Shown: positions 7,313-15,859 of the stretch, one piece after another | Layout of the letters: each line of letters begins with the position of its first letter | Position numbering within the stretch: the stretch's first letter is position 1 | Source: an uncultured Pirellulaceae bacterium | GTDB taxonomy: Bacteria; Planctomycetota; Planctomycetia; Pirellulales; Pirellulaceae | Direction of reading: 5' to 3' | NCBI GenBank assembly: GCA_937929805.1 | Contig: CALFUT010000054.1 | Span: 1 to 38,227 of the forward strand | Length of the DNA stretch: 38,227 nucleotides | Program-made: the position numbers and the translations under genes | The notes under the pieces: generated by a model | Database searches by the model: none | What the model was told of the DNA's origin: nothing | What the model saw: only the letters and a program-made list of their open reading frames with translations

Positions 7313-10279
7313 TCAATTTTGGTCGGCGGCCTCTTTTCCAAAGAAGAAAAACGGAAAGCCTCCGGCGTTGCCCGTATCGTTGGTGTTGTAGACGTACTGC
7401 GAGTCCAGCCATTTGGTGACTCGTTGCAACGCGTCCTCAAGATGAGCCTTAGAGTAGTCATCTAGGTTTTCTTGCTTCGAGGCAGTTTCTAATTTGTCCT
7501 TCACCTTTTTCAGCATCAAGACGGAGAGATTTGCGATGGGCTTCATCGCAGCTGCTCCGCCCCGCTCGCCTGCCAAATCAAACAAACGCTCGATCGATTC
7601 GGTCTGCAGGTTTCTTCGTAAACTGGAAATTGCTGGCTTGCGAACGGTGAACTGGCCGTTGGGAAGCTCATCGAGCTCTTTCCAAATGGCGTCGTTAATC
7701 GTGGTGAGCATTTCGGATAGCGTCAAAACGTCTTCGTCCGCTCCGACCCGAAGTTCATTGTCATAGACGCGTCGCAAAACGGTCGGGTTGAGCAATTGCG
7801 ACAAGGTCGATGCTTGAATTCCCATCACTCGATCGTGAACAGGCCATGCGGCTTCGGGCACCATGAAATAACCCGCGAACGAATCAGATGTCATGTGCGT
7901 CAAAAGTTCGGGTGTTAGTCCGTACGTTTCATCAAAGAAGGTGCTTTCAACGACAAAGTTGAGTGCATCTCGCTGCTTGTCGGCCGGAACGACGACGATT
8001 GGTTTACGGTCGTTTGGATCGCCTTTTTTATCACGATTGACGAAGACTCCGCCCAGCCAGTTGGCCATCATCGATGACGCGCGTGTTTGCAGGGATAGCG
8101 TCAGCAAGTAGCCTCGGCGGGCTTTGTGCCACGAGTCACCATCTTGCACAAATTCGTCTAAGATCCGCTTGCGGTTTTTCTGAGCCAGTGAGATTTGCTC
8201 TTTCGCAAACGCGAGCGGCTCTTTTCCAAAATCGTATCGACGTGCCAGCGGGTCAGGCCCCCAAGTGTCTTCGTCGGTCGCGAATGCAAGTTCCGGCTCA
8301 GAGACACGAGAGAGAATCTTTTCTAGGTTCTTCTCTTTTCCTTTGAGCGTGTAGCCATACTCGATCGCCCACATGTCGTAGGGACCAACGCCGATCATGG
8401 CGTAATCGCCTTGGACTTCGCCCCGGTCGACCTTGAAGTTGGTCGGTAGGTAATCCATCACGCTACCAGCGAGAGGCTTTTTGCCTTTTAGGTTTTCACT
8501 GTTGACTTCTTCAATGTCGTAAACGCTGGACGCCTTAAAGTTGTGACGCAAGCCAAGCGTGTGGCCGACTTCGTGAGAAACTAGGTCTGCCAGTAGCGGG
8601 CCAATGAAGGACTCGGGCATGCCGTCAAGCATTTGCTCCTTTTCCTCCTCATCTTCCTCATCTTCTTCGTCTTCTTCGTCGTCATCATCCTCTTTGTCTT
8701 CTTCGTCGTCCTTCTCGTCTTCGTCGTCCTTGTCATCGTCCTCATCTTCTTCGTCGTCGCCGTCCTCGTCGTCTTTTTCAGCTTGCAACGAGAGCATTGC
8801 CATTCGCATCATGGCGACATCCATGCCACGACCCTCGGCGGCAAAACAGGCTCCATTGACTTGGCTGTGTCGATCGACCAAGCCATCCAAAGGTTCGTCG
8901 CCCATCAGGCGAGTTTTCAAGGTCGAGGGTTGATCGCTGGCTCGGCGTTGAGCGGCTTGGTGTTGAAGCTGCTGCCGCACGAAGTCACGGTTGGCTGGAT
9001 CGGCAAGGCGAATGCGAGGATCCCAGTTTGGATGTTTCTCGAACCACGCAATGGTTTCCGGTGCCATGCCATCCATCGCGATTTTCGGCATCAGTTCGGA
9101 AAACTGCTTTTCGAAGGTGCGAATCCAGCCGTCGGTTAGCACGATGTCCGCGTCCAAAATCTCTCCGGTGCCTGGATTGACTCGGCTGGGGCCGATCGCG
9201 GTGCTGATGTTATTGTTCAACCATCGCACGAAATTGTACCGAACGTCTTCCGGATCTTTCTCGACGTGTTGGCCGGTTTCCATGTCCTGTTGCCGAACCT
9301 CAATCGCATCCGCGATCCCGATCTGTTCGAACGCTTTGTTCCAGTTCATGATTCCTTGCCGAACCCAGCGGCGATAACGAATCGGAGTCGTATGTTCGAT
9401 GTAAAATACGATGGGCTTCTTGGGTGGGCTCATCCGCAGCTTTTCATCTCGTTTCTCAAGATGCCAGCGGTTGATGTAGCGCACATTGGTGTCGTCGGAG
9501 TCGTACTTGCCGTAGTCAGAATAGGTCGTCGTGAAGTATCCGATTCGCTGGTCAGCTTTTCGCGGCGAGTAGCTGGGACTGCCTTCAATTTTGCTGATTG
9601 AGTAGTGCAACGTTTTTAGGTTGCCGTTGGTCATCGGTACTTCGAAAGCAATTTCGATGTTGTTTGGGAAAACTTTGGCCTGCTTGATCGAGACCAATGA
9701 GGATTGGGCTCGCATGCCTCGACCGAAGAAAACACTTGCGTTGCCGACAAGCAGTTGGTCCAGATCGATCACCGGACCCTGCCGAGGGACGATCGTGAGA
9801 ATCGGCAAGCTTAAAAGCACTTTGTCAGTGAACAGTCGTTCGACCGAAGCTTTCGATTGTTTGTCCGATCCCTTAACGGCTAGGTTCTCTGCGACCAGAG
9901 CAATTTTCTTTCCGTAACGTTTCCAGTAAACGTAGAACGAATCCGACTGCAGTCCCGCGAATAGCTCGCCACCCGAAACGGTCGGCGCAATAAAGTGACG
10001 CGTGGATGGACTGGCAAAGTCGCGCGGCAACTGAGCCAGCATCTGGCCATCCGCCTCACGTTTCCAGATTCGGTAAAACGGTTTGCCGCCGCCTTGGACT
10101 TCGATTTCCTCGTAGTCTTCGGTGACTTTTTCGAGCGATGGGAAATCAAAGATCCCATTCTTTTTCTTCTTCTCGGTCGTCGTGTCATCATCCGCAACGG
10201 CAAAACTCGTCAGGCACATTCCGAGGACGATCGCGTGAAGGGCGATCATAACTGGTCGGGAGAAAATCGATTTCAACAT
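7313..10279 (-). CDS. Secreted zinc-dependent metalloprotease, DUF5117/DUF5118 type
   Basis: This 988-aa protein begins with a clear signal peptide (hydrophobic about 10-27, AVAD). The zinc signature HEVGHTLGLRH (569-579) supplies His569, Glu570, His573 and His579, and the downstream SVMDYLP (606-612) provides the metzincin Met-turn. A long N-terminal region with KPFYRIWKR, SFYVYWKRYGKK and RYINRWHLEKRD, and a middle part with VFYIEHTTPIRYRRWVRQGI resembles the DUF5117/DUF5118 proteases common in Bacteroidota and Planctomycetota. Residues 501-549 are almost only Asp and Glu with a few Lys, immediately before the zinc helix. The protein should be periplasmic or extracellular. It has its own transcription unit, divergent from the VWA operon. 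The substrate is unknown. Confidence 0.93.
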   Translation of the reverse strand: MLKSIFSRPVMIALHAIVLGMCLTSFAVADDDTTTEKKKKNGIFDFPSLEKVTEDYEEIEVQGGGKPFYRIWKREADGQMLAQLPRDFASPSTRHFIAPTVSGGELFAGLQSDSFYVYWKRYGKKIALVAENLAVKGSDKQSKASVERLFTDKVLLSLPILTIVPRQGPVIDLDQLLVGNASVFFGRGMRAQSSLVSIKQAKVFPNNIEIAFEVPMTNGNLKTLHYSISKIEGSPSYSPRKADQRIGYFTTTYSDYGKYDSDDTNVRYINRWHLEKRDEKLRMSPPKKPIVFYIEHTTPIRYRRWVRQGIMNWNKAFEQIGIADAIEVRQQDMETGQHVEKDPEDVRYNFVRWLNNNISTAIGPSRVNPGTGEILDADIVLTDGWIRTFEKQFSELMPKIAMDGMAPETIAWFEKHPNWDPRIRLADPANRDFVRQQLQHQAAQRRASDQPSTLKTRLMGDEPLDGLVDRHSQVNGACFAAEGRGMDVAMMRMAMLSLQAEKDDEDGDDEEDEDDDKDDEDEKDDEEDKEDDDDEEDEEDEEDEEEKEQMLDGMPESFIGPLLADLVSHEVGHTLGLRHNFKASSVYDIEEVNSENLKGKKPLAGSVMDYLPTNFKVDRGEVQGDYAMIGVGPYDMWAIEYGYTLKGKEKNLEKILSRVSEPELAFATDEDTWGPDPLARRYDFGKEPLAFAKEQISLAQKNRKRILDEFVQDGDSWHKARRGYLLTLSLQTRASSMMANWLGGVFVNRDKKGDPNDRKPIVVVPADKQRDALNFVVESTFFDETYGLTPELLTHMTSDSFAGYFMVPEAAWPVHDRVMGIQASTLSQLLNPTVLRRVYDNELRVGADEDVLTLSEMLTTINDAIWKELDELPNGQFTVRKPAISSLRRNLQTESIERLFDLAGERGGAAAMKPIANLSVLMLKKVKDKLETASKQENLDDYSKAHLEDALQRVTKWLDSQYVYNTNDTGNAGGFPFFFFGKEAADQN
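8633..8779 (-). repeat. Low-complexity Asp/Glu-coding tract
   Basis: The DNA coding for residues 501-549 of the metalloprotease is nearly all GAC, GAT, GAA and GAG codons, giving a strongly pyrimidine-rich plus strand. It encodes a tract of about 49 acidic residues with scattered lysines. Serine-rich or hydrophobic frames that appear on the plus strand here (8604-9139) are shadows of this tract. Confidence 0.95.
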
Positions 10280-10673
10280 CTAAGTTTCCTTGAATCGAAT
10301 CAATGAGGGTCGCGGTCGGTCGACCTAAGTGGCCGAGGACGGCAAAAAGCTCGCCACGCTGTACAAGCTCGCTATCTTACGTAATCAGAAGCCCCAAAGG
10401 GTAAACCATTCTAAGGAGTATGTGGCCGATTCCAAACAATGGTGGCCAGCGTGCTCGGTCGAGCGTGCCAATTTCCCGTGTTTTGCCGATCGTGCGGGGT
10501 AGAATTGGCGTGGGGCGTGACGGGGGACACGCCGACGGGGCTCAAAAATCAGCGGAACACAACGGGATTTGGTATCTTAGAGAGGCGGCCAAGAACGCAA
10601 GAGAGACCAAGAGCGTTCTGCATTTATCGCCAAGCCACCCCTAGAGCCAAGCCACGAAACGCCAGAGCAAGCC
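10280..10673. other. Intergenic, divergent promoter region
   Basis: The 394 bp between the metalloprotease and the VWA operon must contain both promoters. Short plus-strand frames of 74 and 107 codons run through it, but they overlap the VWA start in other frames and show no protein character. A short direct repeat containing GCCAAGCCAC occurs twice around 10629-10655, close to the VWA start. No terminator or RNA structure was recognised. Confidence 0.4.
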
Positions 10674-13600
10674 ATGAGCCCCGGATTCGAAATCGCGTTC
10701 GACCGCCCGTGGTTTTTGCTGCTGTTCTTGCTAGTGCCAGTTGTCTGGTGGATGGGGTTTAACAGCTTGGCGGGTCTAGGGGCGTGGCGAAGGGTTTTCG
10801 CGCTGCTTCTTCGGTCGTTGGTTGTTTCGTTGTTAGTTCTCGCGTTGGCGCAGACTCAGGTCCGGCAGACGACCGATCGACTGACCGTGATCTACCTTCT
10901 GGATCAGAGCGACAGCATCCCACCGGCTCGGCGGGACATGATGCTCGACTACGTTTTTCGTGAAGTTGAAAGCCATCGCCGGGACGGAAAGAAGGATCTG
11001 GCGGGCGTGATCGTCTTTGGCGGCACTGCCAAAATTGAAGCGGCTCCGTTCGATGGCAAGTTGCCTCTCATCGATCGCCTTGAATCCTCGACAGATTTAA
11101 AAACGGATTCTACCAGCCTAGAATCGGCGCTGAAGTTGGCGAAGGCGTCCTTTCCAGAAGATACCGCTCGACGAGTCGTTATCGTGTCGGATGGGAATGA
11201 AAACATGGGCGACGCGCTGAGTTTAGCTCGATCAATGGCGGAAGACGGGATCGGGATCGACGTGGTTCCCGTCGCGTTGTCTGCGAAGTCGGAAATAGCA
11301 GTTGAGAAAATTGTGTTGCCGACGGAGCTTCGAAAAGGCCAAGCTTTCGAGGCCCGGATCGTGATCAACAATCAAACCGATTCGCCGGACGAGTCGGCAG
11401 AGCCAGTAACCGGCAAGCTGCGTTTGACGATGGGGTCAGCGAAGTCGAGCGAATTACTGGCTGAGCAGCAGGTGACGCTGCGGCCGGGCAAAAACATTCA
11501 CGGTTTCAAGCACGAACTTGAACGAGCGGGTGTGTTCACGCTTGATGCGACGTTCGTCCCGGACGATCCATCGGTCGACGCGATTGAAAACAACAATCGG
11601 GCGTCCTCGTTTGCTCACATTCGAGGCAAAGGGCGAGTTCTGCTCATTGAAGATGGTTTCAACCAAGGTGAGTTCCAGCATTTGGTCGAGCGTCTGCAAG
11701 CAAGTTCGATCGAAATCGATGTGATGCCATCGAATCAATTGTATACCTCGGCCGCAGAACTGTTGCCGTACGATGCGGTCGTGTTGGCGAATGTAGCGAG
11801 ATCGACGGGCGATGATGCGGACAGTCCGGAGCTGGCGGCATTTAGTGACGCTCAAATCAAGATGCTGGTCGACAATTGCGAGCAAATGGGCTGTGGAATT
11901 GTGATGCTGGGCGGCGATCGCTCGTTTGGTGCGGGTGGGTGGTCGAACACTCCGCTGGAAAAAGCAATGCCGGTCGATTTTCAGATCAAGAACGACAAGG
12001 TTTCCGCGGTTGGGGCACTGGCGATGGTGATGCACGCCTCTGAAATGGCGAATGGAAACTTTTGGCAAGTCAAAATCGGCGAGGAAGCAATCAAGGTGCT
12101 TGGCCCAATGGACTATTGCGGTGTGGTCGATTGGAGCGACATGGGGGGCACGCCCAAATGGCTCTGGCGCATGCCGGACGGGGTTGATCGAGTGTTCCAA
12201 AATCGGAACCGCATGTTGGGGATGGTGAATCGCATGACGCCGGGCGACATGCCTGACTTTAACGCTCCGATGCGGTTGATGCTGAACGGCTTGAAGCAGG
12301 TCAACGCTTCGATCAAACACGCAATCATCATCAGCGACGGTGACCCAACGCCTCCGACGAATGCTTTGCTTCGGTCCTACGTGAAGAACAGGATTAAAAT
12401 TTCAACCGTGGCAGTGGGAACGCATGGGCCGCCGGGTAGTACTCCATTACAAAAGATTGCCAAGGCGACGGGCGGCAAGTATTGGGTTGTGAAAGACCCG
12501 CGAGCGTTGCCAAAGATTTATCAGCGTGAAGCTAGGCGTGTGTCCAAACCTGTGATCAAGGAGTCGAAGACGGGAATGACGGTTTTGCCAACAGAGTCTG
12601 CTCGCAGCCATGAGATGCTGGCGGGGTTGGAGCCCGAGAACATGCCAACATTTTCCGGCTACGTCATGACGACGGTTAAACCCAGTAACTTGGTGCAGCA
12701 ACTGTGTTTGTCCAGCGAGCCAAAAAATGACAAGGGAGAAAACTCGACGTTGTTGGCCACGTGGCGATATGGGAACGGGCGGACCGTCGCATTCACTTCC
12801 GATGCTGGTCACCGATGGACCAACAGTTGGTTTCAAAGCGAGCAATACGACAAGTTTTTCTCGCAAATGGTCCGCTATGCGATGCGGCCTGTGACCCTGT
12901 CAGCCAACTTCAGCGTTGCTTCGGAAGTGAAGGACGGCGTGGCGAAGGTGGTGGTGACGGCGTTGGACGACAAGGACGATTTTCTGAATTTCTTGGATAT
13001 CTCAGGGCGAGGCGTCGGCCCTGATCAGGAAGGTTTTGATCTGGAGTTCGACCAAGTTGGTCCCGGGCGTTATGTAGCACAGCGGCCGGTCAGCGGATCT
13101 GGAAACTTTTTGTTTTCACTTTTTCCCGGCGAAGGTTATCAGCGGCTGACTTCCGGGTTCAATATCCCGTGGTCGTCCGAGTACTCGGATCGCCGAGCCA
13201 ATCGTGCTTTGTTGGATTCATTGGCTCGATTCGAGCCGCGTGGCGGGGAAGCAGGGACCGTGATCGACGGATCGTTAACCCGGAAGGGATTGAGTCAGCT
13301 GCTGGAAACGAACACGTTCCGCCCTACCCTTTCGGCCGCGATAGGAATTGAGGACATCTGGCCGCTGCTGCTGGTGATTTGTAGCACGGCGTTTTTTGCG
13401 GATGTGCTGGTGCGTCGAGTCGCGATTTCGTTCGACTGGCTTGGGAATTTCGGGCGGTATTTGAAGTCGTTTGTCGTCAGTTCCGAATCAGAAGCTCCGG
13501 CTCCTTCCTTGTCACGATTGCAAAGTCGAAAGCAGGAGATTGAAAAGGAAATCGAGCAACGGCGGGCGGCAACACGTTTTGAACCAGAGGTCGGCGGAGA

Positions 13601-13805
13601 TGCAACTTCGACTAGCGGGAAGCAACTTTTAGATGATGTGCTGGCGAGCGAGATCGAGAAAACTCCTGCCGCACCGCCAAAGATTAAGCGTGATACATTG
13701 AACCCGGACGACGATACGTCTTACACGTCGCGATTGCTCGAGGCTAAACGCAAAGCACGGGAAAAACAGAAACGAAACGACGACTCATCAGATTCGTCAA
13801 ATTGA
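10674..13805 (+). CDS. Large VWA-domain membrane protein with GATase-like domain
   Basis: The 1043-aa protein starts with two membrane helices (about 12-30 and 41-61), then a von Willebrand factor A domain whose metal-ion-dependent adhesion motif is DQSDS (Asp77, Ser79, Ser81). A second region (about 385-640) has a flavodoxin-like or class I glutamine-amidotransferase-like character, with GCGIVMLGGDRSFGAGGW and later AIIISDGDPTPPT, without an obvious catalytic Cys-His-Glu triad. A third membrane segment lies near 893-915, followed by a charged, coiled-coil-prone cytoplasmic tail (RLQSRKQEIEKEIEQRR). Most of the chain should be periplasmic. It precedes moxR on the same strand by 142 bp, and such VWA proteins typically work with MoxR ATPases in envelope assembly or stress functions. 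Confidence 0.9.
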   Translation: MSPGFEIAFDRPWFLLLFLLVPVVWWMGFNSLAGLGAWRRVFALLLRSLVVSLLVLALAQTQVRQTTDRLTVIYLLDQSDSIPPARRDMMLDYVFREVESHRRDGKKDLAGVIVFGGTAKIEAAPFDGKLPLIDRLESSTDLKTDSTSLESALKLAKASFPEDTARRVVIVSDGNENMGDALSLARSMAEDGIGIDVVPVALSAKSEIAVEKIVLPTELRKGQAFEARIVINNQTDSPDESAEPVTGKLRLTMGSAKSSELLAEQQVTLRPGKNIHGFKHELERAGVFTLDATFVPDDPSVDAIENNNRASSFAHIRGKGRVLLIEDGFNQGEFQHLVERLQASSIEIDVMPSNQLYTSAAELLPYDAVVLANVARSTGDDADSPELAAFSDAQIKMLVDNCEQMGCGIVMLGGDRSFGAGGWSNTPLEKAMPVDFQIKNDKVSAVGALAMVMHASEMANGNFWQVKIGEEAIKVLGPMDYCGVVDWSDMGGTPKWLWRMPDGVDRVFQNRNRMLGMVNRMTPGDMPDFNAPMRLMLNGLKQVNASIKHAIIISDGDPTPPTNALLRSYVKNRIKISTVAVGTHGPPGSTPLQKIAKATGGKYWVVKDPRALPKIYQREARRVSKPVIKESKTGMTVLPTESARSHEMLAGLEPENMPTFSGYVMTTVKPSNLVQQLCLSSEPKNDKGENSTLLATWRYGNGRTVAFTSDAGHRWTNSWFQSEQYDKFFSQMVRYAMRPVTLSANFSVASEVKDGVAKVVVTALDDKDDFLNFLDISGRGVGPDQEGFDLEFDQVGPGRYVAQRPVSGSGNFLFSLFPGEGYQRLTSGFNIPWSSEYSDRRANRALLDSLARFEPRGGEAGTVIDGSLTRKGLSQLLETNTFRPTLSAAIGIEDIWPLLLVICSTAFFADVLVRRVAISFDWLGNFGRYLKSFVVSSESEAPAPSLSRLQSRKQEIEKEIEQRRAATRFEPEVGGDATSTSGKQLLDDVLASEIEKTPAAPPKIKRDTLNPDDDTSYTSRLLEAKRKAREKQKRNDDSSDSSN

Positions 13806-13947
13806 TCATTTGATACGGCGCTTGGCAGGTGGAAAATCCTCGTGCTTTTTTGGAAGCTCGAACCGCAGCCATGCTTGCTAGTAAAATACTGATCGCCACC
13901 GACTTTTAACTGAACGTATTTACATCGGGAACTTACCGGAATCGCCA

Positions 13948-14955
13948 ATGACCGACCAACATGAGTTTCAGCAGCAGGCTGATAAATTCCGCGAACGCTA
14001 CGAAGCAATCCGAGCCGAGATCGGCAAAGTGATTGTTGGCCATGATGAAATCGTGCATGGCGTGCTGACGTGCCTGATGATCGGCGGTCATTGCCTTCTG
14101 GAAGGTGCTCCCGGGTTGGGAAAAACGCTGCTGGTCCAGACGCTGTCCAAGACGCTCAGCCTTGATTCGAATCGGATTCAGTTTACGCCTGATCTGATGC
14201 CGGCCGACATTCTTGGTACCAATATGGTCGTCGAGGATCAAAACGGAAATCGTTCGTTTGAGTTTCAGAAAGGTCCGATCTTCACTCAGATCTGCCTCGC
14301 TGATGAAATCAACCGCGCGACGCCAAAGACGCAGTCGGCCATGCTGGAGACAATGCAGGAAGGCACCGTCACCGTTGGAGGCACTCGGTACGAACTACAG
14401 AAGCCGTTCTTCGTGTTGGCGACGCAAAACCCGATCGAGCAGGAAGGAACCTACCCGCTGCCGGAAGCTCAGCTGGATCGATTCTTATTCAAATTGGTCG
14501 TCGGGTACTCCAACCGCGAGGAGCTTTCGGAAATTTTGGATCGAACGACTCGAGGAGTAAAAATCGAACCTCAGCCGGTGATGGATGGAGCGGAGATCAT
14601 TGAGTGGCAGAAGTTGATCCGGGAGGTGATTCTTGCCGACCATCTTCGTGACTACATCGTTCGTTTAACGCTTGCGACTCATCCTGAGGGACCGCACGCG
14701 GTTGATATCACGAATCAATATCTGCGATGGGGCGCCAGTCCGCGGGGAGCTCAGACGATGGCGTTGGCGGCGAAGGTGCGGGCGTTGTTGGAAGGGCGGT
14801 TCAATGTCAGCTTCGAAGATATTCGACGCGTTTACCTTCCCGCGATGCGGCACCGAGTCATTCCGAACTTTGAGGCCCAAGCGGAGAACGTGACGAGTGA
14901 TCAAGTGCTGCTGGAGATTCTAGATCGCGTCCCTGAGAAAGCAGACGATGCCTGA
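13948..14955 (+). CDS. MoxR-family AAA+ ATPase
   Basis: This 335-aa cytoplasmic ATPase shows the full AAA+ set: Walker A GAPGLGKT (53-60), Walker B ICLADE (115-120) followed by INRATPKTQSAMLETMQE, sensor 1 ATQNPIEQEGTYPLPEAQLDR (158-178) with Asn161 and a candidate arginine finger at Arg178. Its C-terminal lid (about 215-325) includes RWGASPRGAQ, a typical sensor 2 region. MoxR ATPases act as chaperones that activate or assemble partner proteins, usually VWA-domain proteins encoded next door. That arrangement is seen here: the 3-prime end overlaps the DUF58 gene by 8 bp, so the two are translationally coupled. Confidence 0.96.
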   Translation: MTDQHEFQQQADKFRERYEAIRAEIGKVIVGHDEIVHGVLTCLMIGGHCLLEGAPGLGKTLLVQTLSKTLSLDSNRIQFTPDLMPADILGTNMVVEDQNGNRSFEFQKGPIFTQICLADEINRATPKTQSAMLETMQEGTVTVGGTRYELQKPFFVLATQNPIEQEGTYPLPEAQLDRFLFKLVVGYSNREELSEILDRTTRGVKIEPQPVMDGAEIIEWQKLIREVILADHLRDYIVRLTLATHPEGPHAVDITNQYLRWGASPRGAQTMALAAKVRALLEGRFNVSFEDIRRVYLPAMRHRVIPNFEAQAENVTSDQVLLEILDRVPEKADDA

Positions 14956-15859
14956 AAATCCGTTGCCGTTAAAATCGGCGGCCAACGATTTGCTGCCTCC
15001 TTCGCTACTGGCGAAGCTGGACAGGATGGAGTTGGTCAGCCGCAAGATTTTCCGTGGCCGCATGAAGGGCGAACGTCGCAGCGTGCGCAAGGGGCAGAGT
15101 GTTGAGTTTGCAGATTTTCGCAACTATGTTCCGGGCGATGACCTGCGGTTCGTCGATTGGAATCTGTACGCCAGGTTGGACAAGCTGTTTCTGAAGCTAT
15201 TCCTTGAAGAGGAAGACTTGCACTTCTATACGTTGATCGATGTCAGCGAGTCGATGAACTTTGGGACGCCCAGCAAGCTGCAATACGCCAAGCAACTGGC
15301 CGCGGCGTTGGGCTATATTGGATTGTGCCGTAGCGACCGAATCAAGATCGAGCCACTCGACCCCGTCGTCGCGCCCTCAGCGCCGGTGCTACGTGGGCGC
15401 GGGCAAGTGTGGCAGATGCTTGAGTACCTGAATCAGTTGAAGTCCTCGGCCAATGTACCACTGGCTGATTGCGTGAAAAATTTTTGCTCGCGCAACACGG
15501 GAAAAGGCGTGCTGGTTTTGATCACCGACTTGATGGATAAGTCCGGGTATGAAACGGCTCTTAAATACTTGGTAGCCAGAAATTTGGACATCTACGTGAT
15601 TCACGTTCTCTCGCAGGAAGAAATTGATCCGGATATCCAAGGAGATTTGAAGCTGGTCGACTGCGAAGATAGTGATATCGCCGAAATTTCGGTCAGCCAG
15701 AGGTTGCTTGACCGATACCGCCGAACCTTGGCGACGTACATCGAGCAAGCACGCGATTTTTGCTCGCGACGAGGCATCGTTTACACAATGACCAGCACCG
15801 AAAGGTCGGTTGATCGACTAGTTTCACGCTATCTTCGACAACGAGGATTGGTGCGTTGA
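14948..15859 (+). CDS. DUF58 protein with VWA-like domain
   Basis: The 303-aa protein carries the DUF58 signature RNYVPGDDLRFVDWNLYAR (58-75 region) and a following VWA-like domain with a complete metal site DVSES (Asp98, Ser100, Ser102). There is no membrane segment, so it is probably a cytoplasmic or peripheral partner. It starts inside the end of moxR (8-bp overlap) and ends with a 4-bp overlap with the next VWA gene, which marks a tight operon. In characterised systems DUF58 proteins are partners of MoxR ATPases, but their exact role is poorly defined. The ATG at 14948 fits the N terminus expected for the family. Confidence 0.94.
   Translation: MPENPLPLKSAANDLLPPSLLAKLDRMELVSRKIFRGRMKGERRSVRKGQSVEFADFRNYVPGDDLRFVDWNLYARLDKLFLKLFLEEEDLHFYTLIDVSESMNFGTPSKLQYAKQLAAALGYIGLCRSDRIKIEPLDPVVAPSAPVLRGRGQVWQMLEYLNQLKSSANVPLADCVKNFCSRNTGKGVLVLITDLMDKSGYETALKYLVARNLDIYVIHVLSQEEIDPDIQGDLKLVDCEDSDIAEISVSQRLLDRYRRTLATYIEQARDFCSRRGIVYTMTSTERSVDRLVSRYLRQRGLVR

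Noticed and set aside
8604-9139. Plus-strand frames rich in Ser or hydrophobic residues
   Set aside because: They are shadows of the Asp/Glu-coding tract in the metalloprotease on the minus strand.
11454-12320. 288-codon minus-strand frame inside the large VWA gene
   Set aside because: It is antisense to a gene with clear VWA and membrane motifs, and its translation is His/Arg-rich with no domain.
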